DNA from: Hygrocybe punicea | Taxonomy: Eukaryota > Basidiomycota > Agaricomycetes > Agaricales > Hygrophoraceae | Assembly: GCA_963556145.1 (NCBI GenBank) | Contig: OY744462.1 | Span: 4,464,001 to 4,528,000 of the forward strand | Length of the DNA: 64,000 bases | Reading direction: 5' to 3' | In this document: in pieces, positions 1-11,352 of the stretch | Numbering within the stretch: the first letter of the stretch is position 1 | Layout: every line of letters begins with the position of its first letter | Notes under the pieces: model-generated | What the model saw: only the letters and a program-made list of their open reading frames with translations | What the model was told of the DNA's origin: nothing | Databases searched by the model: none | Translations under genes and position numbers: made by a program

Positions 1-258
1 TTAGTAGAATAAATGAATAAATGAATAGAATGCTTACCTGGGGTGCCCTGGCACCCACACCCGTTGCCGTGTCATTGTTGTTGAAGGAAATCATATGTCA
101 CGGGACCGTGACAGTACCCGTGAGCTAACCCGTGAAAACCCGTACCCGGCGGCACGGGTACGGGTTTGTCACGGGTCCCGATGTGGCTACCCGTACCCGT
201 ACCCGGGCCTACCCGTAGGAAAAACCCGCACGGGTTCATGTACCCGTGCAATACACTA
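1..258 (-). mobile_element. hAT-like non-autonomous element, partial (cut by window edge)
   Basis: Bases 1-258 are the near-identical reverse complement of the first 258 bases of the complete element at 58146-59206. The stretch is built from ACCCGT/ACGGGT motifs in both orientations and ends in the terminal motif CCCGTGCAATACACTA. The complete copy shows that the family makes 8-bp target duplications; here the duplication would be CTTGAGGG (259-266), but its partner lies outside the window. No protein-coding sequence is seen. Confidence 0.8.
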
Positions 259-261
259 CTT

Positions 262-400
262 GAGGGGGAGTGTTGGATATTCAATCAGAGACTCAACATT
301 TAGGGTAATGAAACCTTTGTTTGTTGATTGACAACTCAGTTCTCCTACAGAGACTGAGTCATAAGTCCTGTCATTTTACTCTGTATCTTCTATTCTAACA
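262..400 (+). mobile_element. Small Copia-type LTR with preceding polypurine tract
   Basis: A polypurine run (GAGGGGGAG, 262-270) is followed directly by a 130-bp segment that starts TGTTGGA and ends TCTAACA, the inverted TG...CA termini usual for Copia LTRs. A polypurine tract in front of an LTR marks the 3' end of an element. The rest of that element would lie to the left, where the hAT-like copy at 1-258 is inserted 4 bp upstream of the tract. No second copy of this LTR is in the window, so the call rests on termini and tract alone. Confidence 0.5.
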
Positions 401-436
401 TTGTATATAGTTTACTTTATATCTAGGTAACTAAAA

Positions 437-1194
437 TAGTGATGGATAGGTTTGGTTCTGAACCGAGGTTTGGACCTGAACTGAACTGAACTGAACCTGA
501 AATAGGGTTCAGGTTCAAGCTGAAGCCTGAACCGAACCTGAGGTTCAGTTCAAGGTTCAGGCAGGGGGGAAATTCTGTGAACCTGGTTCAAACCAGTTTG
601 AACCTGAACCTAAACTTCAACAAATGTGATATAATTTTGCCTAATTTTTGGAAGAAACATGATCACTTTTGTCTTGTTGTAGCTAACAACTCCCTGTTAA
701 ATCCTGCCAATCTCCTTCAGGGGTTTTGAGCTCTGGATTTGTCAGGATAAGTTGGTATAAGTTGTATAATATCTGAGGATTATGCCAAGGTAAGCCTCAA
801 GTATGTATGATATATTATATTATCATTATTTTTAAGTACCACAGTTGCAACATTGAAGCTGATAAGCTTAATTTCTTTAACATGTTAGCTTTAAGTGATA
901 CAAATGTACAGTAATACATACAATTTGCTCTAAAGGAACCTTTGTTCATGCTATATAACCACAAGGCATAAAATAAAGGCATTTATACTGAATAAAAATG
1001 TAATCTAGCCCTATGATACACTTACAGGTTTGGTTCAGGGTTCAGATCAGGGTGAACCTGAACTGAACCTGTTTGAACCTGAACCTAAGGTTCAGTTCAA
1101 GGTTCAGCATATTGACTGAACTGAACCTTAGGTTCGGTTCAAGGTTCGGATTTTTTTGGCCTGAACCGGACCAAACCAAACCTGTCCATCACTA
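437..1194. mobile_element. hAT-type MITE rich in GGTTCA/TGAACC motifs
   Basis: The segment begins TAGTGATGGA and ends with the matching inverted end TCCATCACTA. It is flanked by a perfect 8-bp direct duplication AACTAAAA (429-436 and 1195-1202), diagnostic of hAT-superfamily insertion. About 180 bp inside each end is packed with GGTTCAGG/CCTGAACC words in both orientations, which resembles subterminal transposase-binding repeats. The middle (620-1020) is AT-rich with no coding capacity. At 758 bp it must be mobilised by a transposase encoded elsewhere. Confidence 0.85.
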
Positions 1195-1202
1195 AACTAA
1201 AA

Positions 1203-1706
1203 TATATATCAGTTCTCCTACAGAGACTTTACTTTATATCTAGTCTAGTGCCGATTCTCTAACAAGTTGTCTTAGAGGTGAAGCAGGAATCTGTCTTGGT
1301 TTTGTCTTGTAAAGCTCCAGGTTGCAAGACCATTTGGGTAAGTCTTCCAGTATCCAATTTGACCTACCCTGGACTGACACTCTTACCAGTTTCATCTTGC
1401 ATGCTTTAACTATGATTTTGCTCCATGAAACTCGGTGTGTCCAAGCTGCAAACCAATGGTACCAAGCGGCGCCGCTAACAGCATGATATATATTACATAC
1501 ATATCTATAATAGTATCTTGAGGATGGTTTTCTGCCAAAAATATATACACGTGATCTAAACATACCAAATATAATGTGAGTGTATATCGGAAATTCCCGT
1601 CCCGCCACCCCTTGCCTTCGGCTATCACTCATCTTGTACTTGCCAATCGCGAAAACTTATACCAGTGAATTTTTTCCCTGATTTGTAAAGTATACACGGC
1701 GGTGGA
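1203..1706. other. Spacer between MITE and SPFH gene; no gene recognised
   Basis: A 504-bp stretch. It opens with a short echo of the sequence just left of the MITE (CAGTTCTCCTACAGAGACT occurs near 340 and 1209), which suggests an older local duplication. The remainder may include the 3' untranslated region of the minus-strand gene ending at 1707. A 130-codon open frame here has no recognisable features. Confidence 0.4.
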
Positions 1707-4098
1707 CTACTTCTTAACATCAGCACTCATGCCCGCAGCGAGTCCTAAAGCCATTGTGTTTCCCATCTGCGCCCCAGGGCCCTCTAATGGCATGAAGACA
1801 GTCTTCGATCCAAAAGCCCTCACTCTCTGGACGTCCATACGTCTTAACTCCATCTCCCTCGCGAACTGGTCGACGACCTCACTGTCGGCCTTCGCTTTGG
1901 TGCGGATAGCTTTAGCATCGGCCTCTGCCGCGAGACGCGTTACTTCTGCTTGAGCCTCTGCTTCGATTTTCAGTCGTTCGGCCTGTGCTTTTGCAGCTGC
2001 GACAACACCGTAAGCTTCGGCGTCCGCTTGCGTCTACATAAGGCGTCAGAAAGGAGCCTTGACCTGAGGCATAGATGAGGTACATTCAGAGCCTTCGCCT
2101 TGATACGAGCAACTGCCAGCGCACCCTCCTCCTGCTTGACCTTATTGCTGTTTTCCCTATCGACGTTCTGGGCATCTAGTTGTTAAAATTCGCTACTAGA
2201 TTTGCAGCGGCGTTGCATACGCACCGCAGCCTCAACTTGTGCCTGCAATGCACGGGTTGTGAGCTTGTCCATCGTCGATGCAATGTCACCTGGGATAAAC
2301 GTAGTCAACGACGGAGATTCCCGCGTGTACCATGTTCGCATACCTTTGAATTGTCTGTCGATGACGGCTGCGCGAGCATACCAGCTGAGTAACTACTTAT
2401 GTGGAACACCGGTCATTGAGAACATACCAAGGTCCTTTAGTACGATGCCATACTCAAGAGCAGCGATGTGCATATCGTCCATTGCACGTGTCCTCAGAGC
2501 ATCCAAGAACGCAGAGGAAGGATCCGTGCCATCATCCATGTTGTCCGGGCCAAGTGAGCGTTGTTTCACCATTGCGCTGTAGTCAACTATGGTTTAAAAT
2601 GGACTTGGAAAAAATCAACTGATCAATTGATGTCACAAACGGTGGGCAACGATCTGGGTTAGTATGGACTGTGTCTTGTCACTGTGGGACCTCGAGTTGT
2701 AACAACATTGTAGAGGACGGCAATTGGGACGAACCGAAGGGCATCATAAGGCGTATTGTAGCCGTGTGTTGTGAGCTTGAGTGGCTCTGTAAGCTGCCTA
2801 ACGTAACGAGTTTTACAAGTTGGGAGACATGAACGACAGAGTACCCACCATTTCAGGTAGATCGTCAAGGATACCGGAACCTGATCTCTGGTGAAACTGT
2901 TTCGCGGGTAAACAACATTATCCTTACTCAATAAAATATACCTACATATCCTTTGTTGGCATCTCCAACTGATTCTCGCCAAGCGTGTATAGTCCACGTA
3001 AAGTAACGTTTGGGTTGGTGATGTAATGCTGACCGGCAGGTAGGAGTTCTAGGTCATCACCTTTCTGTAATATTGCACAATTGTTGGCAGGAATATTCAA
3101 ACTACAAGCTGCTCGTGAACAAGGAAGGAGAGTCGAAGGGAATGCTTACAAGAGTGCTACAACGTAGTCTCTTTCCTGGCTATTCCCAGTGCGACTCCTC
3201 ATGGAGACTTCGTGAGTGGAGCCCAGAGTGACGCCGGTGATCCGGTCCTTGACTGTCGTTGGAAGGTGAGTCTGGTCAACAATTGCAAGGACATGGTAGG
3301 GGCCCTCGATGGCATATGCGACAAAACCGCCATTGACGCAAACAAAAACGTGATTTTGAGGGTCGGAAACAACAGCGGCCTGACGAATGATTTAGCCGAC
3401 GTGAAGGGAAGATCAAGGTTACACTTACCTGATTCTGAGACACTTGAACGACTGTTAAGCCTAGGAATTCGATAACAGTGTCCGAGACTGATAAAGGGTG
3501 TTATAGTAAGTAGAGGACGTATTGGTTGTTTTCACTCACGTCCTTGAGTACCGCACCATGTCCTTGCCCACCAGTTGCGAATAGGAAAGCCAGGGTATCG
3601 ACCAGGGCGTGTCAGAAGTTTGGGCAGACCTCCGTGATTGATAACACCAAATTGGCCTGGAGTGATTTCTCTCCCAATCCAATCTGTTGGTACCTAGAGA
3701 AGGGTGAGTCTTCCTAAGTTACGAGGCAGGAAACATGTCAGGACTGACTTTCTTGGACAATATCTTGCTTCTACCAGACTTGGAACGTGTCAGACTAGTG
3801 AACATATGAAAAGCACATTTCTTACATTCCGGAGTTGGGTGTCGAGTTTCTGCAAAGCAGCAATCAAGCCATCCTTGCCAATCTTGATGAAGAACGGTCT
3901 ATCCTCTGCGGTGTAGTCAGAAGCCTTCACGAAATTGGCGTGGACGGACTGGGGCCTAGCATCTTCAAAGGTACCGTGCTTAGATTTTAGGCCGGATTGA
4001 CCTTTTCGACGGAGAGGCGTTGGTCCTCCAACAGTCGAATCGTCCCCGAAGTTGTCTGTGTCCATTATTTGCCGGTAAGGGGTAGCACCGTTGTTCAT
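1707..4098 (-). CDS. SPFH/band-7 domain protein (flotillin/stomatin superfamily), multi-exon
   Basis: Spliced from about a dozen short exons on the minus strand, with the ATG at 4098 and TAG at 1707-1709. Exon 1 (4098 to about 3826) gives a polar N-terminus starting MNNGATPYRQIMDTD. Middle exons encode the beta-rich SPFH-type region with motifs such as GRYPGFPIRNWW, VVQVSESQAAVV, GPYHVLAIVDQTHLP and DQVPVSLTIYLKW. The last exons form an Ala/Glu/Lys coiled coil (KAQAERLKIEAEAQAEV, FAREMELRRMDVQRV) and a short Gly-rich tail ending SADVKK, the layout of flotillin-like proteins. SPFH proteins usually scaffold membrane microdomains; the client of this one is unknown. Introns are regular GT-AG and the frame stays open across every junction I followed, so the gene looks intact. 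It is divergent from the GH63 gene. Individual exon edges were judged by eye. Confidence 0.8.
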
Positions 4099-4221
4099 TT
4101 ATAGTTGGGACTCGTACAGCCATCAGTGCACTTGTTCCCGCGCCACGACAAGCAAGCTTTGGCTTGAGTCGATTTGATTTTGAGGATATTTGGCGTTGCT
4201 GTGCGTGCCAGATACACGACT
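4099..4221. promoter_or_regulatory. Shared divergent promoter region, SPFH gene and GH63 gene
   Basis: Only 123 bp separate the two divergent start codons (4098 minus, 4222 plus), so core promoter elements of both genes must overlap or lie inside the genes. No clear TATA box is seen. Co-regulation is possible but inferred only from spacing. Confidence 0.5.
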
Positions 4222-7200
4222 ATGTATTTCTCCTGGTTCCTACTATTACCCCTTCCATTGGTCTATTCTCAACCTGCCAATGAATCCCAGTCACTACTAT
4301 GGGGTTCTTATCGCCCGAACCTGTATTTTGGTCTTCGTCCCAGGATACCTCAATCCCTCATGACTGGTCTTATGTGGTTTGGTACCAACGATTACCATTC
4401 TGTCAACAGTCAGTCAGTTTCAATGTTCAAAGCCTATTTCTGAAACGACGGTTCTCTTGGCACCGACAGAAATCCGACACGCATGTGATCAAGGGGATGA
4501 GCTCGATAGTTATACTTGGACTCATTTTGACGCCCGTCAAGGTGGAGTACAGGTGCTCAGGGATGGGAGAAATAACTTAAAAGTCACGACGGAGTTTCTC
4601 AAGGTCGCGGGCGGTGATAATGGCAGTGATTGGGCTGCTCGTATCAAGGGTGAACCCATCAATCCAAGTACGTGTTTCTTATCCGGGTGCAACGGAGGTT
4701 AATGCTGGATCAAAGCTAAGCCTTCTCGCACCTCTGCGATCTTCTATTTTGGGCTCGACGGTCTTGGGTCACTGGATATGGAGACCCAGGAAGATGAAAC
4801 GGTCGGTCGAAACTTTATTCTCCTGTGCTAGGGTCGGCCCAATCACACGTGAACCCAGGGCTTAGCAGGCGATGTTCTATTTTCCGGCTCAACTCTTGAC
4901 CTTGGCGAGTTCACAATTCGCGTAGTTGATGGTAACCCCAAATGATCCCAACTTGGTCATGTTTTCACGCCATTCCTAGGTCCCGATAACACTCCTGTAA
5001 CCACTGGCTCCCACTCGAGGAATTTCTTTGACAGGATGGGTAAAACCCACTTCCTGGGACGCCCTGTTCCGGCGGGTAACATATGGCAAGCAAAAGGTAG
5101 GCTTACTTTCTGGCAATAGCTGCTGAGAACTTACACCGCAGTATCAGACGTCATATTAGAGTCCCTCAGAGAACATGCCCTTGATATTCTTCAAGCGTAC
5201 AAGGACCCAGTAACCGGATTGCCGGACCCATCATTCGTCTTACAATTACCAGATGACGCCTACACATCCAGCAATCTCTACGCCGTGCAAAAGGTGTTCC
5301 AAGGGGAGTTCCAGTTTGACGTATTTTTTGAGAGTGTCAATTCCAAGCAACCGATTAGCTGTAAGCATTTCCGACTTTACGCCACACCTCTGGACTTAGT
5401 TACACATATTCATAGCTCTAACCCTCGACCAGGGTATTCCAGCTCTCACCTCCGCTTACGATAAAAGGTTTAAGTCCGTATTTCCTATTCCACTATCATA
5501 TGTCACATCCAACCGTCAAGCGCTCGAGACCTTTTCAAAAGAGATCACAGCCAACCTCCTGGGAGGGGTGGGGTACTTTTACGGAACTTCTATCATTAAC
5601 AAACAATTTTCTTATGAGTGGGATGAAGGCGACGGGAACGGTGACGAGAGTGGCGATGACGAGAAAGGTCCACAATTGACAGAACCTCGTGGGTTGTTGA
5701 CCGCCACGCCTAGTCGAAGCTTCTTTCCTAGAGGATTCTATTGGTATAGATGCTCCGCATTTCAGCGCAGACACATTTTCTGATAACTGACACAGGGACG
5801 AGGGATTCCATTTACTGCACATTGGAGAATGGGATAACGATTTCAGGTATTTATACTACCATATCGGCAGGTACGCATTCACTGACCAAGAGTAGCTTGG
5901 AGATTCTCAAGAGTTGGATTGACCTCATCGATGAAAATGGCTGGGTTGCACGGGAGCAAATCCTCGGTGAAGAGGCACGAAGCAAGGTAGCATCATTGTA
6001 TCAATTGCACCGTACATATCTTTCGACCCCTTTCAGGTCCCGGCCGAGTTCCAAACACAAGTACCCCAATTCGCAAACCCCCCAACCCTCACTATGGCTG
6101 TCACAGCCTTCATATCCCGGCTCAAATCCGCATACATCGGCCCTACCAATCAAGATCCCTCCATGGACTCTGACATCGGAGACTCGCAGATGCCGTTCTC
6201 TGTCCTAAATTACACAGTCCCGGACACCACTGCCTTCACTGGTGTTGGAAGGCACTATCTGGAATCACCTGATCTTGCACGTGCGTACCTCAAAGCGATT
6301 TACAAGCCGCTTAAGAAGCATTACGACTGGTTTCGGCGCACGCAGCGTGGCCAAATCAAGCAGTACTCACGGGTGGCACGCTCCAGGACGGAGGCATATC
6401 GATGGCGTGGGCGTTCTGAGCTGCATGTATTGACCAGTGGGATGGATGATTATCCGCGGGGACCACCGCACGCTGGTGAATTGCATTTGGACTTGATAAG
6501 CTGGATGGGTTACTTTACAAGAACCATGAAGGAGATTTCCGAATTTGTCGGCGAGAAGGAGGATGAATTGTCTTTCGGAGAAATTGAGCAGGCCATCCTG
6601 CACAATATTGAAGGTGCGTTTAGGGCTTAATTTGTCGGAAGGAAAGTTGAGAATGCGTTGCGACAGATTTGCACTGGAGCGAGGACCAGCAAATGTATTG
6701 CGACGCCAACGTTGATAATGAAGGTTAGCCGCCCATCTGCTTGTGTTTAGAAGCTCATAGACCTTGGACAGACGAATCCTTCCATGTCTGCCACAAGGGT
6801 TACATTTCGCTCTTCCCCTTCTTGCTCTCCCTACTTTCGCCTTCTTCCCCGCATCTGGGTCCGATCTTTGATCTGCTCCGCGATCCCAACCATCTGTGGT
6901 CCCCATACGGCTTGCGTAGCCTATCTGCCTCCCATCCTGAGTTCGGGCAGGGCGAGAATTATTGGAAAGGTCCTATCTGGGTCCAGATGAATTATTTGGC
7001 GCTTGGCGCACTGCATAAGGTCAGTAACGTTGTCAGGGCTGAAGAAACACCATAGTTGATGGGTGGTGTGGTAGTAGACGTACGCAGCTCAGGAGGGTCC
7101 TCATCGGACACGTGCTTTGGAGATCTACGGCGAGCTCAGAAAGAACGTCATTGATAATGTGTTCAGGGTGTGTTTGATTTTTTTTCTACCCCCTCTTCTG

Positions 7201-7458
7201 ACAGCTAACCTATAGATCTCTCTGGTAGGAGTACGAGCGCACAGGATATGTATGGGAGCAGTATGATGCTCTCACGGGAGAAGGCAGAAGGAGGTGTGCT
7301 TTCCCCGTTGATTATCCTTGCATCTATTATGTCTAATGATGGCTCAGTCATCCCTTCACGGGATGGACATCACTTGTCACATTGAGTAAGTAATTGCCAG
7401 ATACTCTAAACTATTCGACGGCTTAATAATTTCTTCAGTCTTGGCTGAAAAGTACTAA
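4222..7458 (+). CDS. CWH41: Mannosyl-oligosaccharide glucosidase (ER glucosidase I, GH63)
   Basis: This enzyme removes the outermost alpha-1,2-glucose from the N-glycan precursor in the ER, the first trimming step before calnexin-cycle folding. The ATG at 4222 opens a hydrophobic signal/anchor (MYFSWFLLLPLPLVYS). Exon 1 then carries LLWGSYRPNLYFGLRPRIP and exon 2 IRHACDQGDELD and WTHFDARQGGVQV, all hallmark GH63 N-terminal motifs. The catalytic (alpha/alpha)6 part follows in several exons: SFFPRGFYWDEGFHLLHIG across an intron near 5740-5800, RSELHVLTSGMDDYPR (about 6413-6460) and ELHLDLISWMGYF, then YWKGPIWVQMNYLALGAL. The last exon ends LAEKY-stop at 7456-7458, with HPFTGWTSLV just before the final intron. 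It has roughly a dozen exons and no stop in the exons I followed. Family length and order fit a complete gene. Confidence 0.9.
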
Positions 7459-7735
7459 TCAATGTCTGGAGATGCCGAACCAACACTTGGTTATCGGGTG
7501 ACTTCTCGTAGACTGGTTGTGAAATAGACTTAGAGCTTGAACTTTGGCTATTTCGTGAAGTAAGAACCTCGCCGTTCGCGTGGCGGTAGAATATACATCC
7601 ATTTTCCAAGAAAAGTTACATGAGTTGTATGGTGGGCATATTTGATCAGCGAGTTACACAATGGGCATCATCAGAAAAAATAAATGTTGCGGCAATAATG
7701 CATGAAGAGAAGCACGTGAAGGGCACTTAAACATC

Positions 7736-8965
7736 TCAGAAATTGTCAGCATCAAATGACAGGGAATCGAAATGAAGTGAATCCAGCCTCATTTCGATGC
7801 TGATATCTCGACATGTCCTTGGTTCATCACGATTGTCGATGTCCCGCAGGCCAGTCGCGGGCTTGCCGCATTCCGAACTATGGCACATTTTGTCCACCGG
7901 TGTATCTGATGTGTCATTGGAATAGGACAGCATTGAGGGGCTAGAGGTAGAGGTGGGGGTTGAGGTAATTGATGTGATTCGTACGCATGGTGATGGAAGA
8001 GAAGGACTTGATTTTGCGGCCGATGACGACGGGGAAAAAGAGAAGAGCCGATGGAGGTCGAGGATAGAGAAACGCTGACGAAACGACTTGGTCGTGGAAG
8101 GACAAGGTGATGCCGATCTCTCAGCTGCTCGTTCGACAATTGAAGGAGATGTGTCCGTATCATTAAAGTTTACAGATGATTCAGTGGCAGAGGTTGGCTG
8201 CAAGATGTGTTCGGGTGGGAGCACAGGAGCGAAGAGGTCAGAAGTGGAGATACCCTGCGGGGAATGGAAGAGATGAGAGAGCGCGATCGAAGAGCGTGGG
8301 GGAAGTGTTCGCTGTCGCACTCGCGGAATGGGTGAGGGCGGCTCCACGTTTTGACGCAGAGTCTGCTGTGATTCCATTGAATGCAAGCTCCTAGTCGAAG
8401 GCCAGATCTCCTTGATAGAAGGTTTGCGGTAGGTGCCTTTGCCAATATTTTTGATCGATTTAAAGGCTCTGGAAGCGCGTGCTTTAAAGGTTCTTGACCT
8501 TTTCATCGCCGTGGCGCCAGCGACACCGGCCTCGTTCAACACATCACTTTTCCTAACCTTGACGACTTCTACAATCTCCGAATCATTGCCTGTCTCAACC
8601 TGTCGCGCGGCTCCCGATTGGTTGATAGGGGAAATGTCGACAATATTCTCCACTCCTGAGGGCCTCTCCGACTTGCTCGGCATGACAGGTTCTCCCGTCG
8701 AGCGCCGAAATTCGGGCGCATTGTGCTCTGCCTGGCGCAGCATATTCAAGGCGGCATCTATTGAGGCAAAGTCCGGTGGAGTGGATAAATCTGGTTGTAG
8801 GGTATGCGCAGCATCAAAGCAGCACCACGGAGGTGTCTGGAACTGTTCCTCCTCTGGCGGAATAACGAATACATTAGGCATCTGAAACAACGGAGAGGCA
8901 ATGCAGGACGGAGGAGGAGCATGGTAGGACGCCATGGCAGATTGAAAAACGAGTGTGGGCGCCAT
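7736..8965 (-). CDS. Hypothetical protein, 409 residues, intronless
   Basis: One uninterrupted frame from ATG 8965 to the stop at 7736, unusual among the intron-rich neighbours. I do not recognise the family. The protein is Ser/Pro/Thr-rich and mostly low in predicted order. It has an N-terminal stretch with CIASPLFQMPNVFVIPPEEE, a basic patch in the middle (MKRSRTFKARASRAFKSIK, about residues 154-172) that could be a nuclear signal or membrane-binding helix, and an acidic C-terminus (SLHFDSLSFDADNF). SP and TP sites are frequent, so it could be a phosphoprotein. The codon pattern is clean and the frame is far longer than expected by chance, so I take it as real. Confidence 0.75.
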   Translation of the reverse strand: MAPTLVFQSAMASYHAPPPSCIASPLFQMPNVFVIPPEEEQFQTPPWCCFDAAHTLQPDLSTPPDFASIDAALNMLRQAEHNAPEFRRSTGEPVMPSKSERPSGVENIVDISPINQSGAARQVETGNDSEIVEVVKVRKSDVLNEAGVAGATAMKRSRTFKARASRAFKSIKNIGKGTYRKPSIKEIWPSTRSLHSMESQQTLRQNVEPPSPIPRVRQRTLPPRSSIALSHLFHSPQGISTSDLFAPVLPPEHILQPTSATESSVNFNDTDTSPSIVERAAERSASPCPSTTKSFRQRFSILDLHRLFSFSPSSSAAKSSPSLPSPCVRITSITSTPTSTSSPSMLSYSNDTSDTPVDKMCHSSECGKPATGLRDIDNRDEPRTCRDISIEMRLDSLHFDSLSFDADNF

Positions 8966-9554
8966 TAGCTTGCGTTGGGCGTAAAGAAAGGACGTTGCGA
9001 GGAGTAGACAACTACTAGTAAGGTGAACAAGTCAGCCAGATGATCACGTGCCTGACCCAAGCAGAATTTGTTGTTGATTTACCTGCCTGCCAATCTGGCA
9101 CTTCACAAGCTTCACAAGGCATACACCTCATATGTAGGCTGAAAAAAATACCATCGTAAAGAGACCGCTGGTAACCAAATTTGAGCAACAGGAACGGCCG
9201 CCGATTTGTATGAGGGCCGAGTTCGGCAAGTAGCGGGGTTGATAATATTCAGACTCAGATTATAAATAAATGAATTGAAATTTTACATAACCAACGATTT
9301 GTTGTTATTTGGTGCTGGAGAGGTCACAAGGTTCTTGTCCTTCCTCCTCACCATCTCCATTTTCCCATACCTCCCCTGTCCTCCCCGTTAAACATACCCC
9401 AGCTTCCCCCATCCATCCGTCCTCCTCGTTCTCATCGTCGTTAAGCCCTTGCTCATCCGTCTGCACCCATATTCTGCGACTGGCGCTGCCCACGACTTCC
9501 CTCGTATTATTTCACCCGCACAGCTGTATCTTTGTCCAGCCTTTGTTTTTTATC
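8966..9554. promoter_or_regulatory. Divergent intergenic region, 409-aa protein gene and GSK-3
   Basis: A 589-bp gap between divergent start codons. The part nearest GSK-3 (about 9320-9545) is strongly pyrimidine-rich on the plus strand (CT runs such as CCTTCCTCCTCACC), typical of fungal core promoters and 5' leaders. A conserved-looking start context TTATCATGAC precedes the GSK-3 ATG. No RNA gene was found. Confidence 0.5.
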
Positions 9555-11171
9555 ATGACTACTCATGGCCCAATAAACGGTGTAAAGATCTCTCGTACGT
9601 GTCCGGCCCCCTCTGCTACTCGTCAACTGAAGTCTGCCTCCCATACATCTTCGGATCCTGTGACCCCGTCGACCCGCGCCCGCTACGCCCTCCACGCCAG
9701 CTATCGACGATCCGCATAAGATCGTAAAAGTGATTGCCGCCGAAGGAAAGTCTGGGGAAACGAAAGAGATCTCCTATAGTAATTGCAAGGTCATTGGAAA
9801 TGGCTCGTTCGGTGTCGTGTACCAGGCCAAACTCGTGGGTGCGCCGAAAGATGGGGAAGATATCGCGATCAAAAAGGTCTTGCAAGATAAGCGTTTCAAG
9901 GTCAGTGTCCTTAGGCCTGTTCACATTCTGGTCTTTGTCACAGTTTTGCGAAACCATACTGATTGTGCCCGTCCTCGGGGCGTATCTAGAATCGCGAATT
10001 GCAAATCATGAGGCTCGTGTCTCACCCAAATGTAGTCGATCTCAGAGCCTTCTTTTACTCCAATGGAGACAAGGTGACACTGCACTCGTGTTCAGCATTG
10101 GTCCAACGACTCATTCGTATCGTGCATCAGAAAGACGAAGTATATCTTAACTTGATGCTCGAATATGTGCCCGAAACTGTCTATCGTGCCAGTCGTCACT
10201 ACGCGAAGCTCAAGCAACCTATGCCCATGCTCCAAATCAAATTGTACATGTATCAACTTTTGCGTTCCCTCGCATACATTCATTCGGTGGGCATCTGCCA
10301 CCGTGACATCAAGCCCCAGAACTTGCTCCTCAATCCCGCCACTGGTGTGCTGAAGCTCTGCGATTTTGGTTCAGCAAAGATCTTGGTTGCAGGAGAACCC
10401 AACGTCAGCTATATCTGCTCGCGTTACTACAGAGCTCCCGAGCTCATCTTCGGCGCAACAAACTACACAACCAACATTGGTAAGTACGGGAACGATCGCT
10501 GTACGTGGTCAGTTAGACTGACCAACTGTGTCATTTCAAAGACGTTTGGTCAACTGGGTGCGTAATGGCAGAGTTGATGTTGGGCCAACCACTCTTTCCG
10601 GGTGAGAGTGGTATCGATCAGTTGGTGGAGATCATCAAGGTTCTTGGAACACCTTCGCGAGAACAGATTAAGACAATGAATCCCAACTACATGGAACACA
10701 AGTTCCCACAAATCAAACCCCATCCATTCTCAAAAGTCAGTTCCCCGCCTCCTCATTTCCAGCTTTGTCTATACACATTTTATTCTGTAGGTCTTCCGAC
10801 CTCGTACTGCACCTGAGGCGATCGACTTAGTCGCAAAACTGTTGGAGTACACACCAGGGGCGCGGCTTAGTGCTGTTGAGGCCATGATTCATCCATTCTT
10901 TGACGAGTTGCGGGTCGATGCGGCCAGGATGCCCAATGGCAAGGACTTCCCTCCTCTCTTTGACTTCACCCGCGAGGGTTAGTCATCGGGTCTTATTTTT
11001 CTCGTCATCCTTGTGCTGATGTAAAGACCCCATCCAGAGCTTTCCGTTCGACCGGACTTGATTCGACAGCTTGTACCAGCACACCGCGAACCTGAGCTGC
11101 GCTCACGGCACATTGTGTTGGATAACTTTGTGCCGATACCACTGGAGCAACTCAAGATCACTCTGGACTGA
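9555..11171 (+). CDS. gsk3: Glycogen synthase kinase 3 (CMGC Ser/Thr kinase)
   Basis: Spliced kinase starting [13 protein letters not shown] (ATG 9555), with introns near 9595-9703, 9900-9990, 10073-10130, 10481-10541, 10736-10790 and 10978-11038. Kinase landmarks in order: Gly loop [17 protein letters not shown]-binding Lys in [10 protein letters not shown], catalytic loop [13 protein letters not shown], Mg-binding LCDFGSAK, and the GSK-3 activation loop [17 protein letters not shown] with the conserved regulatory Tyr. The CMGC continuation [21 protein letters not shown] follows across an intron. The protein ends [11 protein letters not shown]. The N-terminus is short and lacks the Akt-site Ser arm of animal GSK-3 beta. 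GSK-3 phosphorylates primed substrates in nutrient, stress and cell-fate signalling. All catalytic residues are present, so the gene appears functional. Confidence 0.93.
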
Positions 11172-11352
11172 GCCGCTGTTTCATCTTTCGTGTTTCTTCC
11201 CCTGCTTGTCTCCGATTTTTATCTTGAATTGAACGCGTTCGAGTCAATATGGATTAAGCTGTGACCAATGCGTGACATGTAACACGTTGCGTGATGTGGC
11301 GTCACGGCGTTGCATTATATTAATATTATGGGTGTTATAAACTTCAATCACA

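Noticed and set aside
64..240. ACCCGT repeats as telomeric DNA.
   Set aside because: The motif occurs in both orientations inside a TIR element with an 8-bp duplication, not as a one-directional terminal array.
1240..1632. A 130-codon minus-strand frame as a gene.
   Set aside because: No recognisable motif, and it overlaps the probable 3' region of the SPFH gene; composition looks non-coding.
1702..1953. An 83-codon plus-strand frame.
   Set aside because: It is the antisense shadow of the SPFH gene's coiled-coil exon.
8433..8885. A 150-codon plus-strand frame.
   Set aside because: It is antisense to the 409-residue minus-strand gene, which has the longer and better-formed frame.
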